Shown here: positions 37,930-47,581 of the stretch, in pieces
How the letters are laid out: every line of letters begins with the position of its first letter
How positions within the stretch are numbered: position 1 is the first letter of the stretch
NCBI GenBank assembly: GCA_946885915.1
Contig: CAMPHF010000001.1
Span: forward strand, 62,001-126,000
Source: an uncultured Idiomarina sp.
GTDB taxonomy: Bacteria; Pseudomonadota; Gammaproteobacteria; Enterobacterales; Alteromonadaceae
Direction of reading: 5' to 3'
DNA length: 64,000 nucleotides
Program-made: the position numbers and the translations under genes
The notes under the pieces: generated by a model
Told to the model about the DNA's origin: nothing
The model's input: only the letters and a program-made list of their open reading frames with translations
Databases searched by the model: none

Positions 37930-39099
37930 TTACTTTGATTCCGTGAATAATTCGCGCCCGATCAACATCCGGCGAATTTCCGATGTGCCAGCGCCAATTT
38001 CATATAGCTTAGCATCACGTAATAAACGGCCAGTGGGATATTCATTGATATAACCATTACCGCCGAGCAACTGAATGGCATCCAGGGCTAATTGGGTAGC
38101 TAATTCGGCTGCATACAAAATGGCACCAGCAGCGTCTTTACGGGTGGTTTCACCACGGTCACAAGACTGGGCAACGGCATATACGTAAGCACGCGCAGCG
38201 TTAGTGCGGGTGTACATATCGGCTAATTTACCTTGCACCAATTGGAATTCACCAATGGCTTTACCAAATTGTTGACGATCGTGAACATAAGGCACACACA
38301 CATCTAAACAGGCTTGCATAATACCTAATGGGCCAGAGGCGAGTACTGCGCGTTCGTAATCGAGGCCGCTCATCAGAACTTCAACGCCACTATCGAGTTC
38401 ACCCAAAATGTTGGCAGCTGGAACTCGGCAATTATCGAATACGAGTTCACAGGTGTTCGAGCCTCGCATACCTAATTTGTCGAGCTTCTGCGCGGTGCTG
38501 AAGCCGGCGAAATCACGCTCAATAATAAATGCAGTAATACCACGTGAATGTTTGTCTGGGTTGGTTTTCGCGTACACCACCAGCACATTGGCATCAGGCC
38601 CATTAGTGATCCACATTTTGTTGCCGTTTAAGATGTAGTCATCACCATCTTTTACTGCCCGCAGTTTCATGCTCACCACGTCCGAGCCCGCATTAGGCTC
38701 GCTCATGGCTAGTGCGCCAACATGTTCACCAGAGCATAGTTTAGGTAGATATTTTTCTTTTTGTGCTTGAGTACCGTTACGCGCGATTTGATTGACGCAC
38801 AAGTTAGAATGAGCACCATAGCTCAAGCCAACTGATGCTGAAGCGCGGCTGATTTCTTCCATCGCAATCACGTGCTCAAGATAACCTAAGCCTGAACCAC
38901 CAAATTCCTCAGGAACGGTCATGCCGAGCAAACCTAAATCACCCATTTTGCGCCACAAATCAGCGGGGAACTCATTACGCTCGTCAATTTCGGCGGCACG
39001 TGGGGCAATTTCGTCGCGGGCAAAAGCATTGACGCTTTCGCGGATCATATCGGCGGTCTCGCCAAGCCCAAAATTGAGCGATGAGAATGATTGAATCAT
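37930..39099 (-). CDS. liuA: isovaleryl-CoA dehydrogenase
   Basis: A 389-residue acyl-CoA dehydrogenase, FAD-dependent, that oxidises isovaleryl-CoA to 3-methylcrotonyl-CoA and donates electrons to ETF. It shows [13 protein letters not shown] and [18 protein letters not shown]. Its catalytic Glu lies in the internal [11 protein letters not shown] position typical of isovaleryl-CoA dehydrogenases, not near the C-terminus. AGGAG five bases ahead supports ATG 39099 over an upstream in-frame ATG at 39120. It is the second gene of the operon, 17 bases after liuR. Confidence 0.95.
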   Translation of the reverse strand: MIQSFSSLNFGLGETADMIRESVNAFARDEIAPRAAEIDERNEFPADLWRKMGDLGLLGMTVPEEFGGSGLGYLEHVIAMEEISRASASVGLSYGAHSNLCVNQIARNGTQAQKEKYLPKLCSGEHVGALAMSEPNAGSDVVSMKLRAVKDGDDYILNGNKMWITNGPDANVLVVYAKTNPDKHSRGITAFIIERDFAGFSTAQKLDKLGMRGSNTCELVFDNCRVPAANILGELDSGVEVLMSGLDYERAVLASGPLGIMQACLDVCVPYVHDRQQFGKAIGEFQLVQGKLADMYTRTNAARAYVYAVAQSCDRGETTRKDAAGAILYAAELATQLALDAIQLLGGNGYINEYPTGRLLRDAKLYEIGAGTSEIRRMLIGRELFTESK

Positions 39100-39116
39100 A
39101 ACAACTCCTACAGCAT

Positions 39117-39533
39117 TCAAGACGATGAAAGGGGGGCGGTCGTGGACGAAGTTTGCACCTCGGCAAGTTCGTCACGACAACGATCTTCTAAATTGGTCAG
39201 TTCAACGAGTAATACTTTGATGTCCTCTAACTGCTGTTTCAGCGAGGCTTTCTTGGCATCGATCAATTCTAGTACGGTGAGCAATTGGCTCTCGCTACTA
39301 TTGTCGGCGTCATATAAGTCGAATAGGCGTTTGGTTTCGGCCAGTGAAAAACCCAAGCGTTTGCCGCGTAAAATCAGTTTTAGCCGCACTTTATCGCGAT
39401 TGGTATAAAGCCGAGTTTGGCCGTGTCGCGCTGGCGTTAGCAATCCTTGGTCTTCATAAAAGCGGATGCTGCGGGTGGTAATGTCAAATTCCCGTGCCAA
39501 TTCGCCGATTGAGAAAGTCGTGATATTCGTCAT
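39117..39533 (-). CDS. liuR: MerR-family regulator LiuR of the leucine catabolic operon
   Basis: A MerR-type activator/repressor of 138 residues. The winged-helix start [26 protein letters not shown], then [22 protein letters not shown], and a C-terminal coiled coil (about residues 75-125) for dimerisation. It heads the liu operon and matches the family that controls branched-chain amino-acid catabolism in gammaproteobacteria. The start could be ATG 39545, four residues longer; neither site has a strong Shine-Dalgarno. Two operator-like palindromes lie just upstream. Confidence 0.9.
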   Translation of the reverse strand: MTNITTFSIGELAREFDITTRSIRFYEDQGLLTPARHGQTRLYTNRDKVRLKLILRGKRLGFSLAETKRLFDLYDADNSSESQLLTVLELIDAKKASLKQQLEDIKVLLVELTNLEDRCRDELAEVQTSSTTAPLSSS

Positions 39534-39578
39534 TTTTACTTGCATCTCGCCGGTTTTGAACGCTAAGCTTAGAACAAG

Positions 39579-39594
39579 TTGACGTGGGCGTAAA
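39579..39594. promoter_or_regulatory. second, imperfect LiuR-type operator
   Basis: TTGACGT-GG-GCGTAAA has the same 7-2-7 build as the perfect palindrome at 39599, with 5 of 7 arm positions symmetric. The centres of the two sites are 20 bp apart, about two helical turns, so bound dimers would lie on one face. Confidence 0.55.
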
Positions 39595-39598
39595 GTGG

Positions 39599-39614
39599 TT
39601 TACGTTTACGTAAA
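39599..39614. promoter_or_regulatory. likely LiuR operator, perfect palindrome
   Basis: TTTACGT-TT-ACGTAAA: perfect 7-bp arms around a 2-base spacer, in the divergent region between liuR and the thiolase gene. The position and symmetry fit a MerR-family dimer site controlling both directions. Confidence 0.72.
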
Positions 39615-39685
39615 GGTGTATCTAAAAATTTACGCAGCATATTATCGCTGTAAGCTTATCTTCACACGGTGTTAAGGAAGTGGTT

Positions 39686-40867
39686 ATGTCTGATGCAATT
39701 GTGATTGTCAGTGCAGCTCGAACCCCAATGGGTGGTTTTCAAGGTAGCTTGGCCGCCGTCACCGCGCCGCAACTTGGCGCAACAGCTATTCGCGCGGCAT
39801 TAGCTCGTAGTGGACTAGCAGCGGCTGATATCCAAGAAGTCATCATGGGCTGTGTGCTGCCCGCTGGCTTAGGTCAAGCGCCTGCGCGGCAGGCTATGTT
39901 ACACGCCGGGTTGCCGCGTAGTGCTGGCGCGACCACTATTAATAAAGTGTGTGGTTCTGGTTTAAAAGCCGCCATGTTGGCACATGACTTAATTAAAGCG
40001 GATAGTATTGATGTGGCGGTTGCCGGCGGCATGGAAAGTATGTCTAACGCGCCTTACATGTTGCCGACGGCGCGTGCCGGGCAACGCATGGGGCATGGCA
40101 AAATGCTCGATCACATGATGCTCGACGGCTTAGAGGATGCCTACGAGCAGTTAGCCATGGGGTGTTACGCGCAAGCGACCGCGGACGAATACGGCATTGA
40201 CCGTGAGGCAATGGATAACTTTGCGATTGAGTCGTTAAAACGCGCCCAGCGTGCGATTGCTGATGGACGCTTTACAGCTGAAATTGAACCGGTCACGGTG
40301 AAGACTCGCAAAGGAGAGGTGACGGTGAGCGAAGATGAGCAACCGGGTAAAGCGCAACTAGACAAAATCCCGGGGTTGCGGCCGGCCTTTAAGAAAGATG
40401 GCACCATTACCGCGGCCAACTCAAGTTCAATTTCTGATGGCGCGGCCGCGTTAGTGTTAATGCGTGAGGCCGATGCGCAGGCCCGTGGCTTGAAACCATT
40501 GGCACGAATTGTGGGGCATGCCACTCATTCGCAAGCACCTGCCGAATTCACCATTGCGCCAGTCGGTGCCATGACCACCTTGTTGAAACAGCTTAACTGG
40601 CAGGTAAGCGATGTCGACGTGTGGGAAATCAATGAAGCTTTTGCCATGGTGACCATGTTGGCCATGCAGGAAATGCAAATTCCCCACGAGCGGGTCAATA
40701 TTAATGGCGGCGCTTGTGCATTAGGCCACCCGATTGGGGCTAGCGGTGCGCGCTTGCTGGTAACCTTGCTGCATGCGCTACAGCAACAAGGCAAAACCCG
40801 CGGCGTAACCTCACTTTGTATTGGTGGTGGTGAAGCCGTAGCAATGGCAGTGGAGTTGTTGGCTTAA
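39686..40867 (+). CDS. acetyl-CoA C-acetyltransferase (thiolase)
   Basis: A 393-residue thiolase that splits acetoacetyl-CoA into two acetyl-CoA, completing leucine degradation with the synthetase at the other end of the liu operon. Catalytic Cys89 lies in INKVCGSGLKAAM. The His is in GGACALGHPIGASGAR and the second Cys in SLCIGGGEAVAMAVE; WEINEAFAMV is also conserved. AAGGAAG five bases upstream sets ATG 39686 over the GTG at 39680. It is divergent from liuR and so probably under the same operators. Confidence 0.94.
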   Translation: MSDAIVIVSAARTPMGGFQGSLAAVTAPQLGATAIRAALARSGLAAADIQEVIMGCVLPAGLGQAPARQAMLHAGLPRSAGATTINKVCGSGLKAAMLAHDLIKADSIDVAVAGGMESMSNAPYMLPTARAGQRMGHGKMLDHMMLDGLEDAYEQLAMGCYAQATADEYGIDREAMDNFAIESLKRAQRAIADGRFTAEIEPVTVKTRKGEVTVSEDEQPGKAQLDKIPGLRPAFKKDGTITAANSSSISDGAAALVLMREADAQARGLKPLARIVGHATHSQAPAEFTIAPVGAMTTLLKQLNWQVSDVDVWEINEAFAMVTMLAMQEMQIPHERVNINGGACALGHPIGASGARLLVTLLHALQQQGKTRGVTSLCIGGGEAVAMAVELLA

Positions 40868-40878
40868 GTGGTAGCGGC

Positions 40879-41745
40879 TTAGCCGCTTAACGGGGGGCGG
40901 GGTTGGCGCGAGGCAACCCACACCGAGAGCAGCAAAATGGCGCTACCAAGCGCAAGTCGGAACCAGTCAACGGTTTGTCCCCAAAAGCTGAAGTTGATCA
41001 GTAACCCGGCGGGGATCAACATATTGTTCATGGTGGCTAGCTGGCCGGTGTTGACGAGTTTAGTGCCTAAGTTCCAAGCTAAGTAACCGAGCCCTGAAGC
41101 GCCGCAGCCAAGCCAGATTAAAATACCCCACTGCAAGGTGGTGGTGGGCCAACGACTATGGTCGGCAAAGCCAAGTATGGCCAAGCCTGAGACGAGGGTG
41201 GCGCCGGCAAAAAATAATGCAAAGCTTTGACTTTGCTGGCGCGAGTTACCAAGCGGCAAGCGTTTATAAAACACTTGGCCAGCTGCGAAACATAAGTTAG
41301 CAGCTTGAATATAGGCAAAACCGATGAGGAAGTTAGTGCTTAAGCTTCCTTCGGCGCGAATGATGGCGGCACCGAGCACCGCCAAAACTGCGGCAAGCCA
41401 CCAGCGCCAGGGTAACCGGCGGCGGGCAAAGCCCACTTCATCTATTAAGGTAATATAAAGTGGCGTAAAAATGGTGAACAACAACACTTCTGCCACAGTG
41501 AGATAGAGAAAAGCTTGATATAGCATGATGTACATCAGGCCGATTTGAATGGCGCCAATAGCCATTAAGCGCAACTGAATAGACCAAGGTTGTTGCCGCG
41601 GCCGGTACCACGGCAACAGCACCAGCAAGGCTAATATCATGCGGATAAAAACGGCAATGTAGCCGTCAACGTGGCCGGCTAGGAATTCGCCGATGAGGGA
41701 AAAACTTGCTGCCCAAACGGCAGTGACGAGCCACAGAATCCACAT
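40879..41745 (-). CDS. EamA/DMT-family membrane transporter
   Basis: A 288-residue integral membrane protein with about ten hydrophobic helices in two repeats of five, the EamA layout. IRMILALLVLLPW marks the first repeat, SGLGYLAWNLGTKLVNTG and FWGQTVDWFRLALGSAILL the second. Substrates of this family are often amino acids or metabolites; none can be named from sequence. It starts one base after the stop of the AraC-type regulator gene, so the two form an operon. Confidence 0.85.
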   Translation of the reverse strand: MWILWLVTAVWAASFSLIGEFLAGHVDGYIAVFIRMILALLVLLPWYRPRQQPWSIQLRLMAIGAIQIGLMYIMLYQAFLYLTVAEVLLFTIFTPLYITLIDEVGFARRRLPWRWWLAAVLAVLGAAIIRAEGSLSTNFLIGFAYIQAANLCFAAGQVFYKRLPLGNSRQQSQSFALFFAGATLVSGLAILGFADHSRWPTTTLQWGILIWLGCGASGLGYLAWNLGTKLVNTGQLATMNNMLIPAGLLINFSFWGQTVDWFRLALGSAILLLSVWVASRQPRPPLSG

Positions 41746-41746
41746 G

Positions 41747-42640
41747 TTAGGTGCCTAGTTGTTGAATGCCATGGCGACTGTCGCGATAGAGCTGGGGAGC
41801 GACGCCCATGGTTTTTTTGAATAAACGAGAAAAGTAGTAGGCATCGTCGATGCCGACCGCTTGCGCAATATGCCGAATAGACAAGGTGGTGTTGTCGAGC
41901 AAGCGACACGCATGTTGCACCTTCAATTCGTTAAAAAATTTAGTTGGGCTGGTGCCGGTGTGGGCCCGAAATTTTTTACTGAAATGATAAGTCGAAAGAC
42001 CGGTCACTGCAGCCATATCGGCTAAGCTTAAGCTCCGATGTAAGTTATCGGTCAAAAAACGTAGTAACTGGGCCGGGTCAAACGCACTGGCAGCCTTAGA
42101 TTGCTTGGTCAGTAATGGCAATTGTACGCAAATTTTGCGCAGTAGCGCTGCGGCTTGCAACATGTTCGCTAAGGTTAATCGGTGTTGTTGCAAATTAAGT
42201 AAAGCAGTGACGTCGGGCAATAGTGCTTGCCAGCGCTGTAACGACAGCGTGAGTTGCTGCGGTTGTAGGCCTAAAAAGTCCATGAGTGCAGGCGCCGCGG
42301 CGCCATTAAAATGGCACCAATAAATGCTCCATGGTTGCTGTGTATCGGCTTGGTAAGTGTGTGCAATACCACGCGGCAACAACAACAGATCGCCGGTTTG
42401 CAAGCGGCCATGGTAGGACGCGGTGACCACATCACCGGCGCCCTCGTGGCAAAAGATCAGCAAATAGTCGGTATGGTGCGGACGGGTAATATGATGCCCC
42501 TTTGCCTGCACATAGTGGCCAAAGGCGATTGGGTACAAATCGCGACTAAGTGGATGCTGGGCAAGTTGTTGGGTGAGTTCGGCGGGCAGCACCACTCGCG
42601 AGCTACCGGCGGGTAGTGGCCAACTAGACGGCTGACTCAT
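41747..42640 (-). CDS. AraC-family regulator, probably of the valine operon
   Basis: A 297-residue regulator with an N-terminal cupin sensor domain (LLIFCHEGAGDVV, GRLQTGDLLLLPRGIAHTYQ) and a C-terminal pair of helix-turn-helix motifs (LADMAAVTGLSTYHFSKKFRAHTG and IAQAVGIDDAYYFSRLFKKTMG). It is divergent from mmsA, as the AraC-type MmsR is in Pseudomonas, so control of the valine genes is likely. The start at ATG 42640 is chosen because the upstream nine residues have no ribosome-binding site. It overlaps no other gene and is coupled to the EamA transporter gene. Confidence 0.85.
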   Translation of the reverse strand: MSQPSSWPLPAGSSRVVLPAELTQQLAQHPLSRDLYPIAFGHYVQAKGHHITRPHHTDYLLIFCHEGAGDVVTASYHGRLQTGDLLLLPRGIAHTYQADTQQPWSIYWCHFNGAAAPALMDFLGLQPQQLTLSLQRWQALLPDVTALLNLQQHRLTLANMLQAAALLRKICVQLPLLTKQSKAASAFDPAQLLRFLTDNLHRSLSLADMAAVTGLSTYHFSKKFRAHTGTSPTKFFNELKVQHACRLLDNTTLSIRHIAQAVGIDDAYYFSRLFKKTMGVAPQLYRDSRHGIQQLGT

Positions 42641-42699
42641 GCATGTAAATCCGCTGGAATAAAACAAGATTGTCCATTATAGCGGCGATTTTATGAATG

Positions 42700-42734
42700 T
42701 TAAAGCGACGCGTTTACTGCTTAAATGAGCGCGT
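42700..42734 (+). promoter_or_regulatory. tandem direct repeat, likely AraC-type operator upstream of mmsA
   Basis: TTAAA-N4-CGCGT occurs at 42700-42713 and again at 42721-42734, exactly 21 bp apart in the same orientation. AraC-family proteins typically bind such direct repeats two helical turns apart. A TATAAT-like AATAAT at 42743-42748 follows, placing the second repeat over the -35 region of the mmsA promoter. Confidence 0.65.
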
Positions 42735-42791
42735 GATTAATTAATAATTCTGGCAGCCAATGATGCTGCGAGACAGACAACCGAGGTCGTT

Positions 42792-44297
42792 ATGAGTGAT
42801 GTAAAACGCGTACCCCTTTTTATTGATGGTGAATTTGTTCAATCTAAGTCGGATCGTTGGATTCCGGTTACCAACCCAGCCACCCAAGAAGTGATTGCTG
42901 AGGTGCCTTGTGCCACCCAAGCCGAAATGGCAGCGGCAGTTGCGAGTGCCAAAGCGGCTTTCAAAACTTGGAAAGAAGTACCTGTTTCTGAACGCGCGCG
43001 GGTAATGCTGCGCTATCAGGCGCTGTTGAAAGAGCATCATGATGAAATTGCCGAAATCCTTGCCAGTGAAACCGGTAAGACGTTTGATGATGCCAAAGGC
43101 GACGTGTGGCGCGGTATTGAAGTAGTTGAGCACGCCTGTAACATCCCTTCATTGTTAATGGGTGAAACCGTTGAAAACGTTGCGCGTAGTATTGATAGTT
43201 ACAGCTATACCCAGCCGTTGGGTGTTTGCGCCGGTATTACCCCGTTTAACTTCCCGGCGATGATCCCGTTATGGATGTTTCCGCTGGCGATTGCCTGTGG
43301 TAACACCTTTATTTTGAAACCTTCTGAGCAAGATCCGCTTACCCCAACGCGACTCGTGGAGTTATTTGAGCAAGCTGGCGCCCCGAAAGGCGTGTTGCAA
43401 GTGCTGCATGGTGGTAAAGATCAAGTCGACTTTATTCTGGATGAGCCAGCCATTCGTGCGATTTCGTTCGTAGGCTCAGTGCCAGTCGGACAATACATCT
43501 ACCGTCGTGGTACCGAGAACATGAAGCGGGTGCAAGCGTTCGCCGGTGCGAAGAACCACTCGGTTATTATGCCAGATGCCAATAAGAGCCAAGTGATCAG
43601 TAATATGGTTGGCGCCTCTGTCGGTGCTGCGGGCCAGCGTTGTATGGCAATTTCGGTGGCAGTGTTTGTTGGTAAAGCGCAGGAGTGGATTCCTGAAATT
43701 GCGGCTGAACTCGCCAAAGTGAAACCGGGTGCATGGAACGACAAGAACGCCGGTTATGGCCCCTTGATTAGCCCGCAAGCGAAACAGCGCGTTGAAAACT
43801 TCATTACCCAAGGTGAGAAAGAGGGTGCGAAGCTATTGGTCGATGGGCGCAACTGCCAAGTGGAAGGTTTCCCGAATGGCAACTGGGTAGGCCCAACCAT
43901 GTTCAGCGACGTCACCACCGATATGGAAATTTACAAGCAAGAAATTTTTGGCCCGGTGTTATGTGCAATGGGCACAGATACGTTGGAACAGGCAATTGAA
44001 TTAGTGAACGCTAATCCGTATGGCAATGGTACCTCTATCTTCACCGCAAGCGGTGCCGCGGCACGTAAATATCAGCATGAAATTGAAGTGGGACAAGTCG
44101 GTATCAATATTCCGATTCCGGTGCCGTTACCGTTTTTCTCATTCACGGGTTGGAAGGGTTCATTCTTCGGTGATTTGCATGCCTATGGTAAGCAAGCCGT
44201 GCGCTTTTATAGCGAGACCAAAACAGTAACAGCACGCTGGTTTGAAAGCGATATTGCCGATGCTAACGGTCCGAATATGACGATCCATCTGAAATAA
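42792..44297 (+). CDS. mmsA: methylmalonate-semialdehyde dehydrogenase (CoA-acylating) MmsA
   Basis: A 501-residue aldehyde dehydrogenase-superfamily enzyme converting methylmalonate semialdehyde to propionyl-CoA at the end of valine breakdown. It has the family-specific [21 protein letters not shown] and the catalytic Cys284 in [11 protein letters not shown], plus [10 protein letters not shown]. It is the first gene of the valine operon; the acyl-CoA dehydrogenase gene follows 28 bases later. Confidence 0.95.
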   Translation: MSDVKRVPLFIDGEFVQSKSDRWIPVTNPATQEVIAEVPCATQAEMAAAVASAKAAFKTWKEVPVSERARVMLRYQALLKEHHDEIAEILASETGKTFDDAKGDVWRGIEVVEHACNIPSLLMGETVENVARSIDSYSYTQPLGVCAGITPFNFPAMIPLWMFPLAIACGNTFILKPSEQDPLTPTRLVELFEQAGAPKGVLQVLHGGKDQVDFILDEPAIRAISFVGSVPVGQYIYRRGTENMKRVQAFAGAKNHSVIMPDANKSQVISNMVGASVGAAGQRCMAISVAVFVGKAQEWIPEIAAELAKVKPGAWNDKNAGYGPLISPQAKQRVENFITQGEKEGAKLLVDGRNCQVEGFPNGNWVGPTMFSDVTTDMEIYKQEIFGPVLCAMGTDTLEQAIELVNANPYGNGTSIFTASGAAARKYQHEIEVGQVGINIPIPVPLPFFSFTGWKGSFFGDLHAYGKQAVRFYSETKTVTARWFESDIADANGPNMTIHLK

Positions 44298-44325
44298 GCC
44301 GTTCACAGACGAAGTAGGTACTGTC

Positions 44326-45483
44326 ATGAATTATAACCTTACTGAAGATCAACAAGCCTTTGTCGACACCGCGCGAGCGTTCGCGGAGAAGGAAATGGCA
44401 CCGTTTGCCGCAGAGTGGGATGAAACTGCACATTTTCCGCTGGAAGTGTTCCGTAAAGCCGGTGAAATGGGCTTTATGGGTATGTACACCCCAGAGGAAG
44501 CTGGCGGCTTTGGCATGAGCCGATTAGATTCAGCGCTTATTTTCGAGCAGCTGGCGATGGGCTGTACGGCGACCACAGCCATGATGACCATCCATAACAT
44601 GGTGAGCTGGATGATTGGCTCGTTTGCCACGCCAGAGGTGATTGAGCAATGGGTACCTGAGCTGGTCACTGGCGAAAAACTGGGTTCCTATTGTTTAACC
44701 GAACCAGGCGCCGGCTCTGACGCCGCAAATTTACGCACCAGTGCCAAGCGTGATGGCGATGAGTACGTCTTGAACGGTTCTAAAATGTTCATCTCTGGCG
44801 CGGGTAGCACGGATGTATTGGTGGTGATGGCACGTACCGGTGGCCCAGGTCCAAAAGGCATTTCGGCCTTTGTGGTACCGGCTGACGCCGCAGGTATTCA
44901 CTATGGCAAAAAAGAAGCCAAAATGGGCTGGAACGCGCAGCCAACTCGGTTAGTCACCTTTGAAGACGTGCGTATTCCTGCGGCTAATTTATTAGGTGCC
45001 GAAGGCGAAGGCTTCAAGTTCGCGATGATGGGGCTTGATGGCGGCCGCATCAATATTGCTGTGTGCTCAATCGGTACTGCGCAAGCGGCGCTGAACACCG
45101 CCAAAGCATACATGCAGGAGCGCGAGCAATTTGGTCAAGCGATTGGTCAGTTTCAGGCGTTGCAGTTCAAATTAGCGGATATGGCGACGGAATTAGTGGC
45201 GGCGCGGCAGATGGTGCGCCTGGCGGCCTTTAAAGTCGACAGCAACGATGCCGACAAGACCACGTATTGCGCAATGGCGAAACGCTTCGCCACCGATGTT
45301 GGCTTTGAGGTGTGTAACCAAGCACTACAAATTCACGGTGGTTACGGTTACATCAAAGAGTATCCATTAGAGCGTCATGTTCGTGATGTGCGGGTTCATC
45401 AAATTCTAGAAGGCACGAATGAAATCATGCGGGTGATCATTGGTCGCCGCTTGCTGGCAGACTTAGACCGCGACATCCTCTAA
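44326..45483 (+). CDS. isobutyryl-CoA dehydrogenase (acyl-CoA dehydrogenase)
   Basis: A 385-residue FAD-dependent acyl-CoA dehydrogenase. CLTEPGAGSDAANLRT and FISGAGSTDVLVVMART are present, as is the C-terminal catalytic Glu region QILEGTNEIMRVIIGR, the usual place for short-chain enzymes and unlike LiuA. Its position after mmsA in the valine operon points to isobutyryl-CoA, though 2-methylbutyryl-CoA from isoleucine is also possible. Electrons go to ETF. Confidence 0.9.
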   Translation: MNYNLTEDQQAFVDTARAFAEKEMAPFAAEWDETAHFPLEVFRKAGEMGFMGMYTPEEAGGFGMSRLDSALIFEQLAMGCTATTAMMTIHNMVSWMIGSFATPEVIEQWVPELVTGEKLGSYCLTEPGAGSDAANLRTSAKRDGDEYVLNGSKMFISGAGSTDVLVVMARTGGPGPKGISAFVVPADAAGIHYGKKEAKMGWNAQPTRLVTFEDVRIPAANLLGAEGEGFKFAMMGLDGGRINIAVCSIGTAQAALNTAKAYMQEREQFGQAIGQFQALQFKLADMATELVAARQMVRLAAFKVDSNDADKTTYCAMAKRFATDVGFEVCNQALQIHGGYGYIKEYPLERHVRDVRVHQILEGTNEIMRVIIGRRLLADLDRDIL

Positions 45484-45501
45484 CCGAGTGTGGAGAGAAC
45501 G

Positions 45502-46626
45502 ATGACAGAAGTAGTGCTATTTGAGGAATTATCGACCAGCTCTGGCCACCGGATTGGGGTGGCCACGTTAAATTCAGAAAAGTCGTTGAATGCGCTTAGC
45601 TTAGCGATGATTCAACAGCTACAACCGCAGCTACGCGCCTGGCAGCAAGACGACGGTATTGTTGCAGTATGGCTACAGGGCGCGGGTGAGAAAGCCTTTT
45701 GTGCCGGTGGCGACATTGTGGCTATGTACAATGCGATGCGGGCACAACCGGGCGAATTAGTGGCGGAAGTCGCCGACTTTTTTAGTCAGGAATATCGCTT
45801 AGATTATCTGATTCATACCTTCAAGAAACCATTGCTGGTATGGGGTCATGGCATCGTGATGGGCGGTGGTATGGGGCTCATGAATGGCGGCAGCCATCGG
45901 ATTGTCACGGAACGCTCATTGTTGGCAATGCCAGAAGTCACCATCGGCCTCTATCCTGATGTCGGTGCGACACGATTCCTGAACGATATGCCGGCCGGTT
46001 GTGGCTTATTTTTAGGGTTGACGGGGGCGCATTTAAACGCCGCTGACGCCCAGTTTTTAAATCTTGCTGATCACTTTTTACACTCGTCGCAGCGTGGTGA
46101 AGCATTGGCCGCATTAACGGTGCTTGAGTGGCAAGGTGGTGAGCATGGTGCAGCCAATTGTCAACGCGTGACCGAGGCGTTAAAACAACTTGGCGCAAGC
46201 ACTACTGAGCAACCACAAAGTCAGGTGCAAGCGCAGTTAGCGACCATACAGCAGTGGACTGATGCCACTGACGTAGAACAAGTGGTCGCCAGTATCCTCA
46301 GTTATGACGGCGACGATAAGTGGCTGACTAGAGCTCGCGCTAATCTTGCTCACGGCTGTCCGTTGACTGCCCATATTGTCTGGAATCAGCTCGCTCATGG
46401 CAGCGACTTGAGTTTGGCCGATTGTTTTAGATTAGAACTGACGCTCTCGACCAACTGCGCGGTGCGCGGTGATTTTGCTGAGGGTATTCGGGCGTTGTTA
46501 ATCGACAAAGATAAGCAACCTAAGTGGCAACATGAGAGTGTCGCCGCGGTAACCGCAGCGGAACTCGATAATTACTTCAAATCACCATGGCAATCGGGTG
46601 AGCACCCGCTCGCCGATTTAGCTTAA
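45502..46626 (+). CDS. 3-hydroxyisobutyryl-CoA hydrolase
   Basis: A 374-residue crotonase-superfamily hydrolase. GAGEKAFCAGGDIVAMYNAM, KPLLVWGHGIVMGGGMGLM and MPEVTIGLYPDVGATRFL match the 3-hydroxyisobutyryl-CoA hydrolase type, which is longer than simple hydratases. It releases 3-hydroxyisobutyrate, the substrate of MmsB encoded next. GGAGAG four bases ahead of ATG 45502 decides the start over GTG 45490. Confidence 0.9.
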   Translation: MTEVVLFEELSTSSGHRIGVATLNSEKSLNALSLAMIQQLQPQLRAWQQDDGIVAVWLQGAGEKAFCAGGDIVAMYNAMRAQPGELVAEVADFFSQEYRLDYLIHTFKKPLLVWGHGIVMGGGMGLMNGGSHRIVTERSLLAMPEVTIGLYPDVGATRFLNDMPAGCGLFLGLTGAHLNAADAQFLNLADHFLHSSQRGEALAALTVLEWQGGEHGAANCQRVTEALKQLGASTTEQPQSQVQAQLATIQQWTDATDVEQVVASILSYDGDDKWLTRARANLAHGCPLTAHIVWNQLAHGSDLSLADCFRLELTLSTNCAVRGDFAEGIRALLIDKDKQPKWQHESVAAVTAAELDNYFKSPWQSGEHPLADLA

Positions 46627-46639
46627 ACGGAGCATTATC

Positions 46640-47548
46640 ATGGCACGTATCGCATTTATTGGACTTGGTAATATGGGCGGCCCAATGGCCGCTAATCTGG
46701 TCAAAGGCGGGCATGTTGTTCATGTTTTTGATTTATCGCCAGCCGCGCTTGAGGCAGCTCAGGCAGCAGGTTGTCATACCGCCAGTTCGCCTGAATTAGC
46801 GGCCGCCGATGCGGAATTTGTGATCACCATGCTGCCGGCGGGGCATCATGTTGAAGCCGTTTATTTGGGCGGCCCAGATGGTAAGTCTGGGTTAGTGCAA
46901 AGCTTGAACAAATCAACCTTAGTGATTGATTGCAGCACGATTGCCGCTGAAACCGCGCAGCATGTTGCCGCCGAGCTTGCTAAACATGGCTTAGCCTTTA
47001 TTGATGCGCCAGTGTCAGGTGGGGTTGGTGGTGCCAAGGCAGGTACGTTAACCTTTATCTGTGGTGGTGCTGAAGCCGATGTAGAGCGGGCTCGCCCCAT
47101 CCTCGATTGCATGGGCAAAAACGTGTTTCGAGCAGGCGCGGTGGGCGCCGGGCAAATTGCAAAAATCTGCAATAACATGTTGTTGTCGGTATTAATGGCG
47201 GGTACTGCCGAAGCCTTGCAATTAGGCATTGCCAACGGCCTAGATCCGAAAGTGTTGTCGGCTATTATGCTGCAAAGCTCCGGTCGGAACTGGACTTTAG
47301 AAGTATATAATCCGTGTCCGGGGGTGATGGATAATGTGCCATCGTCGAACGACTACCAGGGCGGATTCATGGTTGATTTGATGAGTAAGGATTTGGGCTT
47401 AGCGCAGCAAACCGCGCTGCAATCCGGGGCGGCAACGCCGATGGGCGCCTTAACTCACAATCTTTACCACAGCTGGTCGCAGCAGGGCCATGGGCGAGAG
47501 GATTTCTCGAGTATCTTCAAACTAGTGCAACCAAAAGCCAAAAAATAA
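46640..47548 (+). CDS. mmsB: 3-hydroxyisobutyrate dehydrogenase MmsB
   Basis: A 302-residue NAD-dependent dehydrogenase with an N-terminal Rossmann motif (FIGLGNMGGPMAANL), the substrate-binding DAPVSGGVGGAKAGTLTF and the catalytic Lys region GAGQIAKICNNML. It makes methylmalonate semialdehyde for MmsA. It follows the hydrolase gene by 13 bases. Confidence 0.95.
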   Translation: MARIAFIGLGNMGGPMAANLVKGGHVVHVFDLSPAALEAAQAAGCHTASSPELAAADAEFVITMLPAGHHVEAVYLGGPDGKSGLVQSLNKSTLVIDCSTIAAETAQHVAAELAKHGLAFIDAPVSGGVGGAKAGTLTFICGGAEADVERARPILDCMGKNVFRAGAVGAGQIAKICNNMLLSVLMAGTAEALQLGIANGLDPKVLSAIMLQSSGRNWTLEVYNPCPGVMDNVPSSNDYQGGFMVDLMSKDLGLAQQTALQSGAATPMGALTHNLYHSWSQQGHGREDFSSIFKLVQPKAKK

Positions 47549-47581
47549 TTAGGGTTTAGGTACTGCACAGGCAAGGAATTC

